Assembly (NCBI GenBank): GCA_009760855.2
Contig: WPIO01000016.1
Location: 2,504,001-2,568,000 of the forward strand
Reading direction: 5' to 3'
DNA from: Cristatella mucedo
Lineage: Eukaryota; Bryozoa; Phylactolaemata; Cristatellidae
Length of the DNA: 64,000 nt
Positions 1 to 63,774 of this stretch are shown here, one piece after another. A program made the translations under genes and the position numbers. The notes beneath the pieces were generated by a model. It saw only the letters and a program-made list of their open reading frames with translations. It searched no databases and had not been told where the DNA came from. Position 1 is the stretch's first letter. Every line of letters starts with the position of its first letter.

Positions 1-299
1 CGGCTGCTTCCTGGCACGCGGAATATTGTTTGCCTGATGGCCCACCTGGTAGCATCTCACTAAACCAGACGAAGGAGGACAAATGGCAAGCAGGACTCCA
101 AATGTGTAGGGAAATGGTCTCAGCTTGACTTCACGAGACAAAGCTGTGTCGCTGTCGCAACGCATTCGCCGTCGTCGCTACTTTGGCATAAAGGCTGTCC
201 GCTAAAGGCAGAGCGTGCATGGAAGCATCCAGAAACCAGCTTCTTGCACGACGCTTGTAATCCTAATCCGTTTTAGATAAAGCCGACCACAGCAAGCAG

Positions 300-52796
<52,497 letters not shown>

Positions 52797-52971
52797 AGTG
52801 AAGAGTCGGAAGCTGCTCGTGGGCACTCGAGCGCATGCGGGCACACTTAGGGTCCTTGTAGACGGTATAAGGAGGTGAGCGGTCGCTGCTCGCGACGGCT
52901 GCGCGTTTAGAGCTAGGCAAGCGAACGCCGCCGCTCACAATCTGGATGGCGATTAGCCAAGCGATCGGTAA

Positions 52972-52977
52972 AATAAA
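52972..52977 (+). terminator. Candidate poly(A) signal AATAAA of the polycystin-1-like gene
   Basis: AATAAA lies 175 bp after the stop codon, a usual distance for a short 3' untranslated region. No other canonical hexamer was noticed between the stop and this site. Confidence 0.5.
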
Positions 52978-53164
52978 TCAGCCGCGGCAGCTGCACGGCT
53001 CTCTGGATTCTGCTCCCGATGCGAGAGCGTCTCGGCAGCAGGCTCGAGCCTCGTCGGCCCCCACATTTCGATTCGGGACGACGAATCAGCAGTGCTTAAT
53101 ATGCGAATCGCAGAATACGGTTGACAGAGAGAGGTCGTTGTGTGGGGCGCAATGTTATAATCAC

Positions 53165-53300
53165 ACTACTACTAATAATAATACATTTGCATAGCGTCCT
53201 CAGAGAACCCAATCACTTTCTGGGCAGTCTAAGCAGGCTGTAAGTAAGCATGATAATATTATCTGTGTTGGCATGCCCAATGTCAACAAGCATGGTTTAG
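53165..53300 (-). repeat. L2-clade LINE 3' end fragment
   Basis: AATAATAATACATTTGCATAGCG followed by a degraded complement of the family stem-loop. Intergenic. Confidence 0.7.
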
Positions 53301-53305
53301 AGGTG

Positions 53306-53332
<27 letters not shown>

Positions 53333-53339
<7 letters not shown>

Positions 53340-53477
53340 CATTTTGTAAAGCGCCCTAAGAGAAAGTAATCACTATTCAGGTGCTCCACATATGCCACGG
53401 GGCTCGAGCCCGCGACCTCGGCCAGACCTGTGTTGGGACGAGCACCTTAACTACTTGACCAAACCAGCATGGCGACA
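53333..53477 (-). repeat. SINE-A copy (tRNA head, L2-type tail)
   Basis: On the minus strand: GCCATGCTGGTTTGGTCAAG, GGGCTCGAGCCCCGTGGC, end AGCACCTGAATAGTGATTAC, TTTCTCTTAGGGCGCTTT. Flanked by TA repeats. Confidence 0.75.
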
Positions 53478-53499
53478 TGCACAATGTCAAGATATAAAT

Positions 53500-54200
53500 G
53501 GCCTCGAGACCCTGACTAGCTCGGGTCGTGGAGCCACGCACACAATGTGGAAAGATCTGAAGCTCAAAATATGTCAACGATAACGGCACAACGCTTGATA
53601 TTCTGCGAGCAGCACAAATAGCAACTTCGTTTTAGAAAAAGCACATTCAATAGCCTGTACATCACGGCTGATACGGCAGGTGACCTCCAACAGACTATAG
53701 GTGACTTCCAACAAATTAAAGCTTACAGGTTTGCTCTGCTGCTGACTCACTCCGACTCCTCGACCAGCAGACCGTTGCTACATGTGTGTGGCTACGGCGA
53801 GGCCGATGCATTGTGTAATAGCCAGGTGTAAATCTTATGATTATTGTTTTCTTACGTAATCATAAATCGTGCTGCTCGTAAGACTGGGTTAATCGCGGCT
53901 ACTTCATAAGTAGCTCTCAGTTATAATCCTGAGGACAAACTCGCAGCTGTCAAGTGGTCATTTAAAGCGAGGAAATCGTCAGCACGACACATCTTGACGG
54001 CATTTTCAGCGCGAGGCAGTGCCGTGAGTGCTTAATAGCGCCAAGGCTGATCGAGGTTGAATCCGTCGCCAGTCAGTATCGATTCTCCAATGGTATCTTT
54101 CTCCGTCTAGTAGCACTTTCAAAGCATTGCACTTCTTACTGGCTCCAAAAGTCGTGATAATAAAATACACTGAGGCGTAAAAGTCCTATCAATGATTATT
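53500..54200. other. Intergenic DNA, nothing recognised
   Basis: Between the polycystin gene tail and a block of old LINEs. No open frame, splice-bounded exon or named repeat was seen. Confidence 0.4.
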
Positions 54201-54209
54201 ATGCAAAAT

Positions 54210-54880
54210 AGCTCGACTTTGATCCCTCCCAGCACTATAAGTACGTCAAGCTCTCTCAAGTCTCTTCCTTGTAGCAATATTTAGCTGTTATTGGAACTTG
54301 CAAGCCAATGAGCTTTGGCATGCAAGTTCGAAACATCACAAATAGCATTTTACGAGCCAAAGTTCCTACTATCCGGTGGATATGAGGGCCTTCATCTTGG
54401 CTGTGGCACACTAGCTTGAGTACGGTACATGCTTTGTTTTATCGCCTACACAGTGCGTGCGAATAAATCATGGCTACGAAATCACCGGCGGTCGTTAAGC
54501 GCAGTGAAACGCCCGAATTGAGATTAAGTTCCCCTAACGTGCAATACAAAATGAGGTATTTTATTTGTGTTTAATATTACGACGATAGAATCAACGTGCT
54601 ATCTTAGCGCAGACCAAGTATTACGAAGAAGTTAGAAAACCTATCGCTCAAAATGTGTTAGGCCGGAATATGTACTGGAAGCGTGTGCACACAATTTGGG
54701 TCTATCATTTCAAAGAGTCCTTTATGTGACAACCCCATCAGCTTCACAGTTATGACTGCCTAGTTTAACCTATGTAAAAGAGAAAAAATTGGGCATGCAG
54801 AGACAAGGATACCACATCTACAATGGTTCGACCATTCTTGATATTCTTTTTGGACTTCTGCAACGATCTGTAAAAAGTGA
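54210..54880 (+). repeat. Very old L2-clade LINE fragments
   Basis: TTTGATCCCTCCCAGC near 54215, then a protein-like stretch at 54600-54860 that matches the region KLE...SSTVKS...TSKLVHAF of the intact copy, with several stops. The middle (54300-54600) is unrelated. Confidence 0.6.
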
Positions 54881-54881
54881 A

Positions 54882-55048
54882 GCTGATTTAGCAGCCTCAT
54901 TTATATATAATGGCAGAAGAGACTTCACGGATATTATCACCCCGGGCAGTGGTCAATAAAAGAATCGACCACTGCAGAACTCGAACCCAAGACCCAGGTC
55001 ACGAGGAGCTAGCACCTACCCCTGGGTTAAGACCCATAATCACTTTTA
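54882..55048 (-). repeat. SINE-B copy, diverged
   Basis: On the minus strand: box B-like GGGTTCGAGTTCTGC, body and GCTGCTAAATCAGCTTC end. Confidence 0.7.
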
Positions 55049-55341
55049 TGTGGACAACAGGTGGCTGCATTGGTCGCATAAATTGTCAGAATCTAGGGCA
55101 GCGACTAATAAACTGAACGCTTGTCTGACCGACATTCGATCCTGGGTTTTGGAAAATTTCTTGAAACTAGACTACGATAAAACTGAACTGCTAATAGAAC
55201 ACCCTGAGTGGATGGCTGGATTAGAAGGCTTTGCTCTCTAAAAGGTGACGTTGTTGTGCAACCATTACCACGTGCTTGAACTTTAGGGACCGCTTTCGAC
55301 AACTGCTTACATTTTAAAAGCTTCATTCAGAAGACTGCTTC

Positions 55342-56163
55342 TGTAACCGCGCAGACACTCGTCCCCCGGCTCTCTACCGGTGGACTGTGCGATGCAGTGC
55401 TGCGGTGCGGTTAAAACACAAGCGGCCACAAATGGGTGCCGAAAGCAACAGTTTATTGTGGGCCTGTTCGTAGCGGTTACGCGCCGGCGCAAGCGCTTCA
55501 CGCGGCGGGCACCGGACCAACGGGGTTAACTGCGCGAACTCCCGAAGTCCGAGTATAACTAACTACCTTGTGCGTGCGGCGCGTATCGGTCCGACGGAGT
55601 TAACTGCACGAACTCCCGAAGCCCGACTATAGCAACTACCCTACGCGTTTACGCGGCGTGTACCGGACCGACGGAGTTAACTGAGCGAACTCCCGAAGTC
55701 CGAGTATAACTAACTACCCTATGCGCGCGTCGCTACAGCACCCCAAGATACGAGCGGCTAACTGAGTAGCCGGCAGAACACAACTTCGCAGTCTAAGTTG
55801 CACTTAGCTGTCCGTCGCCGTAGGTTCGCCTCTCGTGCTATTGAAGCCTAGTCTCGCATCCACTACCGAAGCTGCAGCCCTGAGCTCTGTCAGTCCTGTC
55901 ATTTATACTCCCTCTCTCTCTGCCCTCTCGACCTTGGGCGTAGCTGTTATTGTTTTTGTCGGACCCTAGCTCTCGGTGTCCGTCCTCGGCCTAATTCTTC
56001 CTGGCTAGCCCTTGGTCATTCCTCGGCCAGTCCTTGGCCAATCCTAGGCTAGTCCGCCTGCTACGGTTGCTCTAGGTGCCCTAGTCAGACCCACTAAGGC
56101 AAGGGCTAATATCGCGGCTAGCCTGAGAGCTGCCCCGTTGCACTTCTACAGCTAGCCATCACA
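55342..56163 (-). mobile_element. Solo-LTR-like element inside LINE family 2
   Basis: Read on the minus strand it begins TGTGATGGCTAGC and ends CGCGGTTACA, so it has TG...CA ends. It holds GAGTATAAATG (TATA box, 55902-55907) followed, 450 bases on, by AATAAA (55452-55457), the order U3-TATA-R-poly(A)-U5. Between them lies an imperfect tandem repeat of about 75 bp. A matching target duplication was not found. No internal coding region is present. Confidence 0.5.
55513..55740. repeat. Three tandem units of about 75 bp
   Basis: Units begin CGGACCAACGGGGTTAACTG, CGGTCCGACGGAGTTAACTG and CGGACCGACGGAGTTAACTG at 55513, 55587 and 55664. Each contains GAACTCCCGAAG. GC-rich and well conserved. Confidence 0.9.
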
Positions 56164-56890
56164 TCCGGCCCTATCTAAGATTAGGAGCCGTCTTCCATAA
56201 TGGCTTGCAAAAACATTTAACTAGCTCCTTAGTTCTGTTTCGGCTAGATGATAGTAATTCTCTTTTGGCTAGGCAACCGAAAAAAGCCTGTAGGCTAGTG
56301 CAGCTCCCTATGAATATGACTGCAAGGCTAGTTTGCAAATCCCCGAGGATTGACCACGTGTCTCCTTCACTAGAAGAGCTTGGATGGCTGCCGGTTGATC
56401 AAAGGATACAAAGCAATGTTCTGACCCACAAGTCCCACCACGGCTTGGCTCCTCCATCCCAAGCTGAACGAACGGCTGCACTTGTGTCAGCCTCCTCGGG
56501 TTCTTAGGTCCTGTATGGACGATAAATTAGCTGCTGTATTACTCAGCTTAAAGATCATTGGCGATAAAAACTTTTGCTCTGCAGGTTATAGACTGTGGAG
56601 CTCACCTGCGCGATTCTTATGCTACAACTACTCCCCTACTGCCGACTTTGGTATATCCTTTCCAGCCACCCTGAGCTGCTACTTTCATGCTACCCACTAC
56701 CACAACTGCTTTCCCGACTCTGCTATGCTTCCCACTTTCTCTGTGTTGCGTGAGATGAAGTCAAGTGTGCTACGGAATGCGTACCCTAATCTGCTTAGGA
56801 TGTGATTTCAATATAGATAACTCTCCTGCGTAACAACCATGTAATCTTTGTGGAGTTAAAGACGAAAGATATGAAATAAAATATATTACT

Positions 56891-58678
56891 CGGTTACCGA
56901 TGTACTTTATTATCGATATAGGCCTTTCGTGCGACACAGGTCAGGCGCACCAACCACCCAGGTGGTCTCCTTCGCGAGTCCTTGACTTTTAGTAGCCTCG
57001 TGCAGTGACAGCTTAGTTTAAACAGACTTTCTAAACTGAGGGGAGCCTTCACTCATTCCCACCGTGCCAGTGTTGACCAATACACGACGGCACTGTATTC
57101 GACCTTGGACAAATGCGCTATGATTCATATGCAGTATGATTCATTTAAGAAAACTTGAAGTTCAAACATAGTGATAATACAATATAATGAATTACAGGTA
57201 TAGTTACATATTATGTTAGCATCCCTACGTTTGAGCTTAAGTTCACTTAAATGATAGGTGCGAGCTACCTTGACCGATAGTTTTGATAATGCATATTTTA
57301 AGAGTAGACTGGGTCTGTTTTGCAATATATTTCACATGCACTGGGCATATGATCTACAAAGAAAGCAAGCTGGCTAAACTCGATATTCGATCTGCAGAAA
57401 CATACTCAACAATCATCGTGGCTTTGAGGAGTTAAAAATGGAGATACATTACATTGAATTATTCATAAGTATTTCGACAGGCTAAATAAGGCATTTGATG
57501 CTGTCAAAAAACGTAGCAGCCTGGCTTGTCTGTCGTGAGCCTCACAATTGCCAAGTTGCACTACTTCTCACTGACCTGCAGTACCTCCTCACGATGCTGA
57601 GTGTCGACTTAAGGCTTTGCACATTCAATAAGGTTTTGCCACAACGTAAGGCCCCTTCATTCTCGTGCTTAGGCCTACTTATCACAACGACTTCCCGACA
57701 GTGGGAGAGCAGATGCTGCTCCCTAAGAATTGTGGTAGCGAGCTCTACAGCTGTAGGATTTGCAGAGCAAAAGCTTCTGTAGCCAACGGTCTTTAAGGGT
57801 AAGAGCAGAATACCTAATTTATTGTCTACATAGAGGGTTTAAGCAAACGAGAAGGCTAGGCTATCCTCTGCAGTGACATTTAAAAAGAATGAGAAAACCC
57901 ACCTGCTCATTCACTGCGTTTGCTAGATCCTCGATCGAATTGTCCTTTGAGCACTCAGACCCGCTTAAACTGAGCATGCTTTCACTGAGCAGCTAATTTA
58001 ATGAGCGATCTGCAACTGGATATCTGTGGCTAGAACTCGATCGGAAAGAATGCAGCTGTCGGTAGACCACATAGACGGCTTACGTGCACTCTGCCGGACG
58101 TGCACTTCGGGGATGGTTCCAGCCAGTGCAGCTATCCAATGCTCACACTCAATGGCCATCACCTCGATCTAGGAGGATCCTACAGACGACGTGCGAAACG
58201 CAAGTGGGATCTCGGCAGAATCCGGTCAGCTGGCTACAGCTGATCAAACCACAACAAACCAAAAGCAAGCAGTTATAACTCTAAGCTACCTCTCACCTTA
58301 AAGGGAAGGGCAGGCAGGCAGACGGGCAATTCACAGAAGCCATCGGAAGCTGCTGCAGCCACTCTGAGCCAGCCTTTTGCTAGCTGCAGCCGCCCACTCT
58401 CGAACTCGTCGCCCTCACAGGGCACACTGCTGTGCGAAGCACGGCCCTCTCAGCGAGCCAGTAGTTCCAAAGCGCCCTCTTTCGACGGCACAGGCAAGGC
58501 AAGTATACCCAGGCGTCGCGCGGCCGGACCGAGCAGTCCGGGCAGCGTTTTTTTCGCAGCAACAAATATGGCAGCAATTCGTCGTTCAAGCATTTAATTC
58601 GTCGAACGAGCACGGCCGTTCAGCTGGCTGTCAGTTTTCTGCCGACTCCGACATCCGGTCGGCAGCCGCTAGAGGTCG
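56891..58678. other. Intergenic DNA with LINE scraps
   Basis: Contains a LINE family 2 tail (57400-57460, +), an L2 fragment (57495-57680, +; AAWLVCREPHNCQV), a LINE family 2 piece in minus orientation (57690-57830) and a C-terminal LINE scrap (57890-57990). No gene seen. Confidence 0.5.
58593..58598 (-). terminator. Candidate variant poly(A) signal ATTAAA of the Schlafen-like gene
   Basis: ATTAAA on the minus strand, about 80 bp after the stop codon at 58679. It is the only near-canonical hexamer noticed close to the gene end. Confidence 0.35.
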
Positions 58679-58827
58679 TTAGAGCTTCCATGCGCGAAGG
58701 GTGGCCAACTCGCGCACGTCCTGAGCAAAGGCGGCCCTGGAGCGGCCGTCTCGCCTTATGTAGGCCTTGGCACCGAGCCGAGGAATCGTGTACAGGACGC
58801 TGTAGCAAATGGATTGAACCTTTATCT
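58679..58827 (-). CDS. Schlafen-like gene, last exon (end of AlbA_2)
   Basis: Acceptor CCGTTGCAG. It encodes [40 protein letters not shown] and ends LRAWKL with TAA. The strand followed by Y-(I/L/V)-R-R-x-G is the final conserved element of AlbA_2 domains. Phase 1 in. Confidence 0.88.
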
Positions 58828-59096
58828 CTGCAACGGGCAGGCAGCCACCCAGCGGGCCGTAGGCAGGCGGCCGGTCAGCTTGCAGCACTACGAGGCGCTC
58901 AGCACGTGGGGGCCGAACCACAGCAGCAGCTGCACAGGCTGCTGAGGCACTATACTGCCCCGGCTAAATGTGCACATTAATATTTTTTTTGCACGGCTTG
59001 CCAAGAGAGCTCTCTGTCAAGAGAGCTTTCTTTTCCTCACTCTCTCCCCACCACTCTCTCTCCCTGCCTCTCTATCTCTCTCTTTCTCTCTGCCTC

Positions 59097-59190
<94 letters not shown>

Positions 59191-59253
59191 AATCTATCAA
59201 TCTATCAATCTATCAATCTATCAATCTATCAATCAACCTACCTACCTACTTAC

Positions 59254-59349
<96 letters not shown>

Positions 59350-59374
59350 TTATCTATCTATTTATCTCTATCTA

Positions 59375-59437
<63 letters not shown>

Positions 59438-62400
59438 GCATTTCTCTCTCTTCCCACTCAACCTGCCTCGTCTCTCCAAATACCCACATATCTGTCCCTT
59501 TGATGCTTGCAACTTCAAACTCGCTTTCTGGCAGCCATCGAAAGAATCAGGAGACGTGGGTTCGAGAGCACGTTGCAGCCAGCGGGAGCTGCTTGCAGCA
59601 AGCAGCAGTGGGAGCAGCTTGAGTTAAGGCGGCACAGTCAAGTCTGCTGGGTGATTTTGAGAGACTTCGACGAAGGCAGCAGCTGCAGCGCGACCTACCG
59701 ATCACGAACGTGTCCGGTATGATTGTCCGAGTCGCCGGGTCGGCGTTGCCTTCGGGGCGTTCCACCACCGGGTAAAACTCGGTGCACAGGGTCTTGGGCA
59801 AGAGCTGTGGATCAAACGACGACACCAGCTCGTCTAAGCTGAGCCGAAACGTGTCGCGGTTGGCTCGATTCGCGAACACTCCACACACTTTACCGTCTCC
59901 GATTCCAATGTATATGCTGCCACAGGGTTCGTCGACTGTGCGAACAAAAGGTCAAGGCGATGGCTGCAAGGTCAAGGCGATGGCTGCAACAGGCCGCAGA
60001 GGCAAGCTCACAGCAGAGGCTTGCAGCCGGCAGTCGGAGGGGTCGAGAGATCGAGAGAGGTGGAAAGGATGAAGAGAGATCGACAGATAGAGCTCGACAG
60101 TCGAGTCGGAGCGAGATGGAGGGGACGAAAAGAAGAAGAAAAGCTTCGGCTTGGCTTCTGACGAGCTTGACGGCTCTGCAGAGCCGCCGAGAGAGCTGGC
60201 AGACGGCTGCAACTAGGGGGCGCCGTCGTCGCCCAGCCCACTACGAGGCAGTCAGGAGGCTGCGGCAGTAAAGGGGCCGCCATTGTTTCGGAGCTTACAG
60301 CTATTGAGGAAGGCGCACACGTGAGCCTCGACGTATGCACGGGCCACTTCATCTAAGGAATGGTTTTGGCATAACTCGTAGCTCGGCGGCTGCTGAACGT
60401 CTGCAAACTCGGAGCCTGCAATGCAGAACAGAGCTGCGCCTGTGCGAGCACAGAGATCGCCCGGCTCAAGATGTGGGCGCACCAATGCATGCTCGAGCCT
60501 GGCAGAACGCCAGAGCGCTAGTCATTGACGAGCTGTGACGATGAACGTGGCAATGGTAGCACGGTCGCAACCGCCATCGCTAGTCGGTGCCACGAAACCT
60601 GTAGCCCCAACGTAAGGGGTATGGGAAAGGGGACCAGCGGCAGTGAACACAATCTGAAGCTGAGGCGCAACTAAGCGTCGGATCCCCTTTGACCCGGACC
60701 CACTCAAGCTCAGCTGCCATCCTCATCGAGGGGACAAGTGCACACGTCCCACACCATATGCAGCGGTTCCTGGTAATTAGTGAATCTGGAACTGCTGCAC
60801 CGGCACTGTCCTATTTCGACTCAATAAGAATGTCAGTGGTTCACTAACATCATAAGCTATCGCGGTTCTGCAGTGGTGCAACATTAGCTGATTTAACAGC
60901 TCATTCGTTTAGCAACAGAAGAGCCTTGACGGCTATCTCTACCAGTTGCAGTTGGCAACACAGGATCGCCCACTGCACGATTCAAGCCCACGACATCGGT
61001 CGTGAAGAGCGAGCATCTTGGCTCCAGGGCTATCACGACCATCACTTTTTCTTCACCACACCTCGTCGGAGCACTTCATGATATCCTCGACCTTAGCTCT
61101 TGCAGCAGTGAAGGCTCGCTATCAGAAAGGCAGATCTGATGCATCAATGCCTACTTAATAGGGGCCAATTAATTATTAGCTGCCGATTAATTAATAGCTG
61201 CCGACGAATTTCTCAAATTCAAAGCATAATGCATGCCACCCGTTCACTGGTTCCTGGTCATCTCCCCTGTTACTAGATGTTAAGCAGCCCCAGCTGTTCA
61301 TGCTCAGAGGACAACGGATGGGAGGTTTTTCTGTCACGTGACGGTGTCGCCTACAAGCAAGTAGGTCCTACCAGAGTGATTGTCACGCACTGCTGCCTCA
61401 GTTTCCCAAAGCTCACCAAGCGACGACTTTCCAAGCAGACTTTACACTATGCTGCATTTTCTATGCATGTCCATACCAATGCCACGATCTTTAACAGACA
61501 AACAAGACAATAAACAGCGATAGCAACCGACGTCTCTGATCGTCTGGGGCTGTATACATCTAGCCGGTCCCATGATTGTTCAGTAGCACTTTTCCTTCTG
61601 CCACCATTCTCCCTCCGCGAGGACAACTGTGGCAAAATCAGCAGCTACACAGATGGCTTATTTATGAATGGAAGCACTAAGCCTCCACCGGGTGATCGGA
61701 ATTCATCGCATTCGCCCGACGTTCGGTCAACATGCCAAGCAGGCTCAGCCGGCATACTGAAATACCACTCTGCTGGAAACGGCCGAGACCAATGTAAAAG
61801 GTGCCGAACCTGTTCAGCAGTGACTTCTTAAATATGCTAGAAGTGACATCCTTCACCTAGTTATAATAACAGAGGAGGACAAACACCCGGCGACAAAACG
61901 GCTGCCAAGCGCCAGCCGGAAATTTGACAAACTTCAAAGGAGGAGCAGGATCTGCTCACGTTTTGGGCTGTCTGTCCCGACGAACGACGACACGGAAAGC
62001 ACTCGCGGGCAGTGCTTCGGGTCTAGCCGGCGACATCTCAATTGCAGGGCGGGGGGGGGGGGGGGTGAGAAAGCCAAAGATCGCCGCCTTGCCTCGAGGT
62101 GAGCCAGCATGCCAGCTCGATGCTAGCAGCCAGGGCCGTGACCTTTCAACCAAGTCCCGCGACTTGTCGAGAAAAAGAGAGCGGGATCGGAAAGAAGAGC
62201 TTATGACATGCAGTGCGTGCCCTAGCTCTACCGACCCCGTGCGATAACGCGTTGTGCGATACCGGCCCCGTGCGATACCGTACGGTGCGATCGGTCTCCT
62301 TGCCGCAAAGACAGATGCAAAAGCAGTGCCACGATCGACGGCAACGAGCTACGACCACCAGTCGCGGGCGGTGCTGCTGTTGCAGCAGCAGCTGTGGCGT

Positions 62401-62952
62401 TTTGTCGAACCTTTCACATAGTACTTCTTGTTGGCTGCAGAGGTCTCGGTCGGAGCAGAGTCAAGGCGGCGCGTGGAAAGGACCCCGGCTGCTAATGCAG
62501 CTTTGCCCACATCCATAATCTGAATAGAGCCATGGCAGAAACGCTTGAGGCGCAAGCAAACTCAGCAATGGTGAGTCTGCTGGCCTGCGGACAGGCTCAG
62601 ACTCAGAAGCAGGAGCCACTGCCGAACCGCTGAGCATAATTCGCATGAGCCAGGCAGCAGCACAATAGCACCAGACAACATGTCAGCTACTCACCATGGG
62701 ATCGTTCCATGTTCCGAAGTGAAGCTGTGGCACGGCGGCAATAGGTCGCGAAGCTGCAGCTGTGACCGCTCGCCGGGCCCTCGGCCACTGCACAGCAGCG
62801 CCAGACCTCGGCAAGGGCACGGCGGCTGAGGCGGAGCGCACAAAGCGGGCTGCACGTCTAGCTGTGGTGTTCGAGTCACGTGAGGCCGGCTTCTCGAGAC
62901 CGGTGGACAGCAAGGCTGGGCTGCTTCGCGACAAAGTGACCCTAGAAGACAT
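58679..62952 (-). CDS. Schlafen AlbA_2 domain gene, Schlafen-like protein 1 type, five exons
   Basis: Minus-strand gene convergent with the polycystin gene. Exons read: 62952-62695, 62519-62411, 60415-60299, 59935-59699, 58827-58679, with phases 0, 1, 1, 1. If translation starts at the ATG at 62952 the product is 289 residues. Residues after about 123 form an AlbA_2 fold: GSEF...[61 protein letters not shown], and [10 protein letters not shown]. In Schlafen proteins this fold binds RNA, and in some members it cleaves tRNA; activity here is not shown. The protein ends right after the domain, like SLFNL1, with no helicase part. The N-terminal limit is uncertain. Confidence 0.8.
59040..59100 (+). 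repeat. (CT)n-rich edge of the tetranucleotide array
   Basis: Pyrimidine-rich TCTCTC/CCTCTC leading into TCTA repeats, inside the last intron of the Schlafen-like gene. Confidence 0.9.
59100..59435 (+). repeat. (TCTA)n array followed by (CT)n
   Basis: About 65 TCTA-type units with AATC and ACCT variants in the middle, then about 27 CT units. Such arrays vary in length between individuals. Confidence 0.98.
59436..59698. other. Rest of last intron of the Schlafen-like gene
   Basis: No feature beyond the splice donor region was recognised. Confidence 0.4.
59699..59935 (-). CDS. Schlafen-like gene, exon 4 (AlbA_2 core)
   Basis: Acceptor TTTTGTTCGCACAG and donor GTAGGT. It encodes [20 protein letters not shown], then [32 protein letters not shown]. 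The glycine-rich G-x-I-Y-I-G-I-x-D-G-K-V-x-G-V pattern is diagnostic of AlbA_2. Phase is 1 in and 1 out. Confidence 0.92.
59936..60298. other. Intron between Schlafen-like exons 3 and 4
   Basis: Purine-rich on the + strand, with a short duplicated phrase (AAGGTCAAGGCGATGGCTGC at 59949 and 59968). No other feature. Confidence 0.5.
60299..60415 (-). CDS. Schlafen-like gene, exon 3 (AlbA_2 start)
   Basis: Acceptor TGTTCTGCATTGCAG and donor GTAAGC. It encodes [20 protein letters not shown], then [18 protein letters not shown]. The SEF start and the YxxAFLNS end, leading directly into the glycine-rich strand of the next exon, match the family. Phase is 1 in and 1 out. Confidence 0.88.
60416..62410. 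other. Intron between Schlafen-like exons 2 and 3 (2 kb)
   Basis: Contains a SINE-B copy (60885-61045) and a run of G at 62047-62065. A 61-codon minus-strand frame at 60522-60707 shows no domain. Confidence 0.5.
60885..61045 (-). repeat. SINE-B copy, diverged
   Basis: On the minus strand: GGTCGTGATAGCCCTGGAGC head, box B-like GGGCTTGAATCGTGC, body GGGCGATCCTGTGTTGCC, end GAGCTGTTAAATCAGC. Confidence 0.75.
62411..62519 (-). CDS. Schlafen-like gene, exon 2
   Basis: Acceptor CATGGCTCTATTCAG; weak donor GTTCGA at the other side. It encodes [20 protein letters not shown], then [10 protein letters not shown]. It joins the next exon as YYVKGSEF, which reads smoothly into the AlbA_2 start. Phase is 0 in and 1 out. 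The weak donor lowers confidence. Confidence 0.65.
62695..62952 (-). CDS. Schlafen-like gene, first recognised exon (start uncertain)
   Basis: Ends [11 protein letters not shown] with a strong donor (ATG then GTGAGT) in phase 0, which fits exon 2. The frame is open far upstream. The ATG at 62952 is one possible start; a splice acceptor at 62942-62943 (TCTTCTAG) and further upstream starts are also possible. Composition is arginine/alanine-rich with no domain. An open frame on the opposite strand overlaps it. Confidence 0.45.
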
Positions 62953-63299
62953 TGGCCGGTTGACGTGGCCACATGCATCGAGAGACGGCAAGCAACTACG
63001 AGTAGAGATAGTGCCGGGCTCGTCGAAGCCACGAACCATCCAAGTCGCGTAGCAGCAGCAGCCAATGCACAGGCATTCGAGAGAGGTCTCACCATTATGA
63101 GTTCTTTTTGAGAGATGGCATTGCATTACACCACACAGCAACGACCCCCCCCCACCCCCGAAGCCGGGCGCACGAAAGAGAGAAAATGACAGCGACAGCA
63201 TGATCGTGAAAATGAGGCTGTGAGCCCACGGCATCAGACATCGCTTCTGTGCCCACCACGGCACTCAGTTGCACTTGTCACTTAAACCATCTGACTCAG

Positions 63300-63480
63300 T
63301 TTGAAGCCACTGATAATAATAATAATGATAAGAATAATGCACTTGATAAAGCGCCCCCAGAGAAGTCAATCTCTTTCTAGGCGCTTTACATTTGCTGCAA
63401 AGAGAAACGCAATTGAATGGTGAGTAATATCATGCTTAATAAACACAACTGATAAACTTAATGCCTAAATTCAAAACATT
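63300..63480 (-). repeat. L2-clade LINE 3' end, well conserved
   Basis: AATAATAATAATGATAAG tail complement, then CACTTGATAAAGCGCCC, the stem-loop complement, GGCGCTTTACATTTGCTGC and part of the 3' untranslated region. Confidence 0.88.
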
Positions 63481-63774
63481 CGTAACAGGATATCGACCAA
63501 TTTACTTAAGCTAAAGGATCTTTGTGTGTATGTGTGTGTGTGCACGTGTCTGTAACAGAACTCATCATAGCAGGACTCTACAAGCAGCGCAGCTGCAACA
63601 TGATACTTTACTGCTCAAATTGGTCATGTGGTACTACCATCATCAAGTAACTTTGTCAACCCTTTTGTCGAATCCAAGATGTTTAAAAATGCACACAGAA
63701 AACCACTTCTAGACTTCGTCGTCATGTTTAATGTAATGTAATGAGATATATCTCAGTCTGTAACATAACAACGG

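Larger units (their letters stand above)
55049..56890 (+). repeat. LINE family 2 copy, interrupted by an LTR-like insert
   Basis: Left part (55049-55341): NACLTDIRSWVLENFLKLDY, DKTELLIEHPEW. Right part (56164-56890): SLVLFRLDDSNSLLARQPKK, ARLVCKSPRIDHVSPSLEEL, GWLPVDQRIQ, HGLAPPSQAE, SAGYRLWSSPARFL. The protein alignment continues across the insert, so both halves were one element. The 3' end is a TGGAGTTAAAGACG-type tail near 56870. Confidence 0.82.

Noticed and set aside
1-299. Additional polycystin exon at the left edge
   Set aside because: No stretch with both splice borders and a compatible phase could be defined before the acceptor at 298-299.
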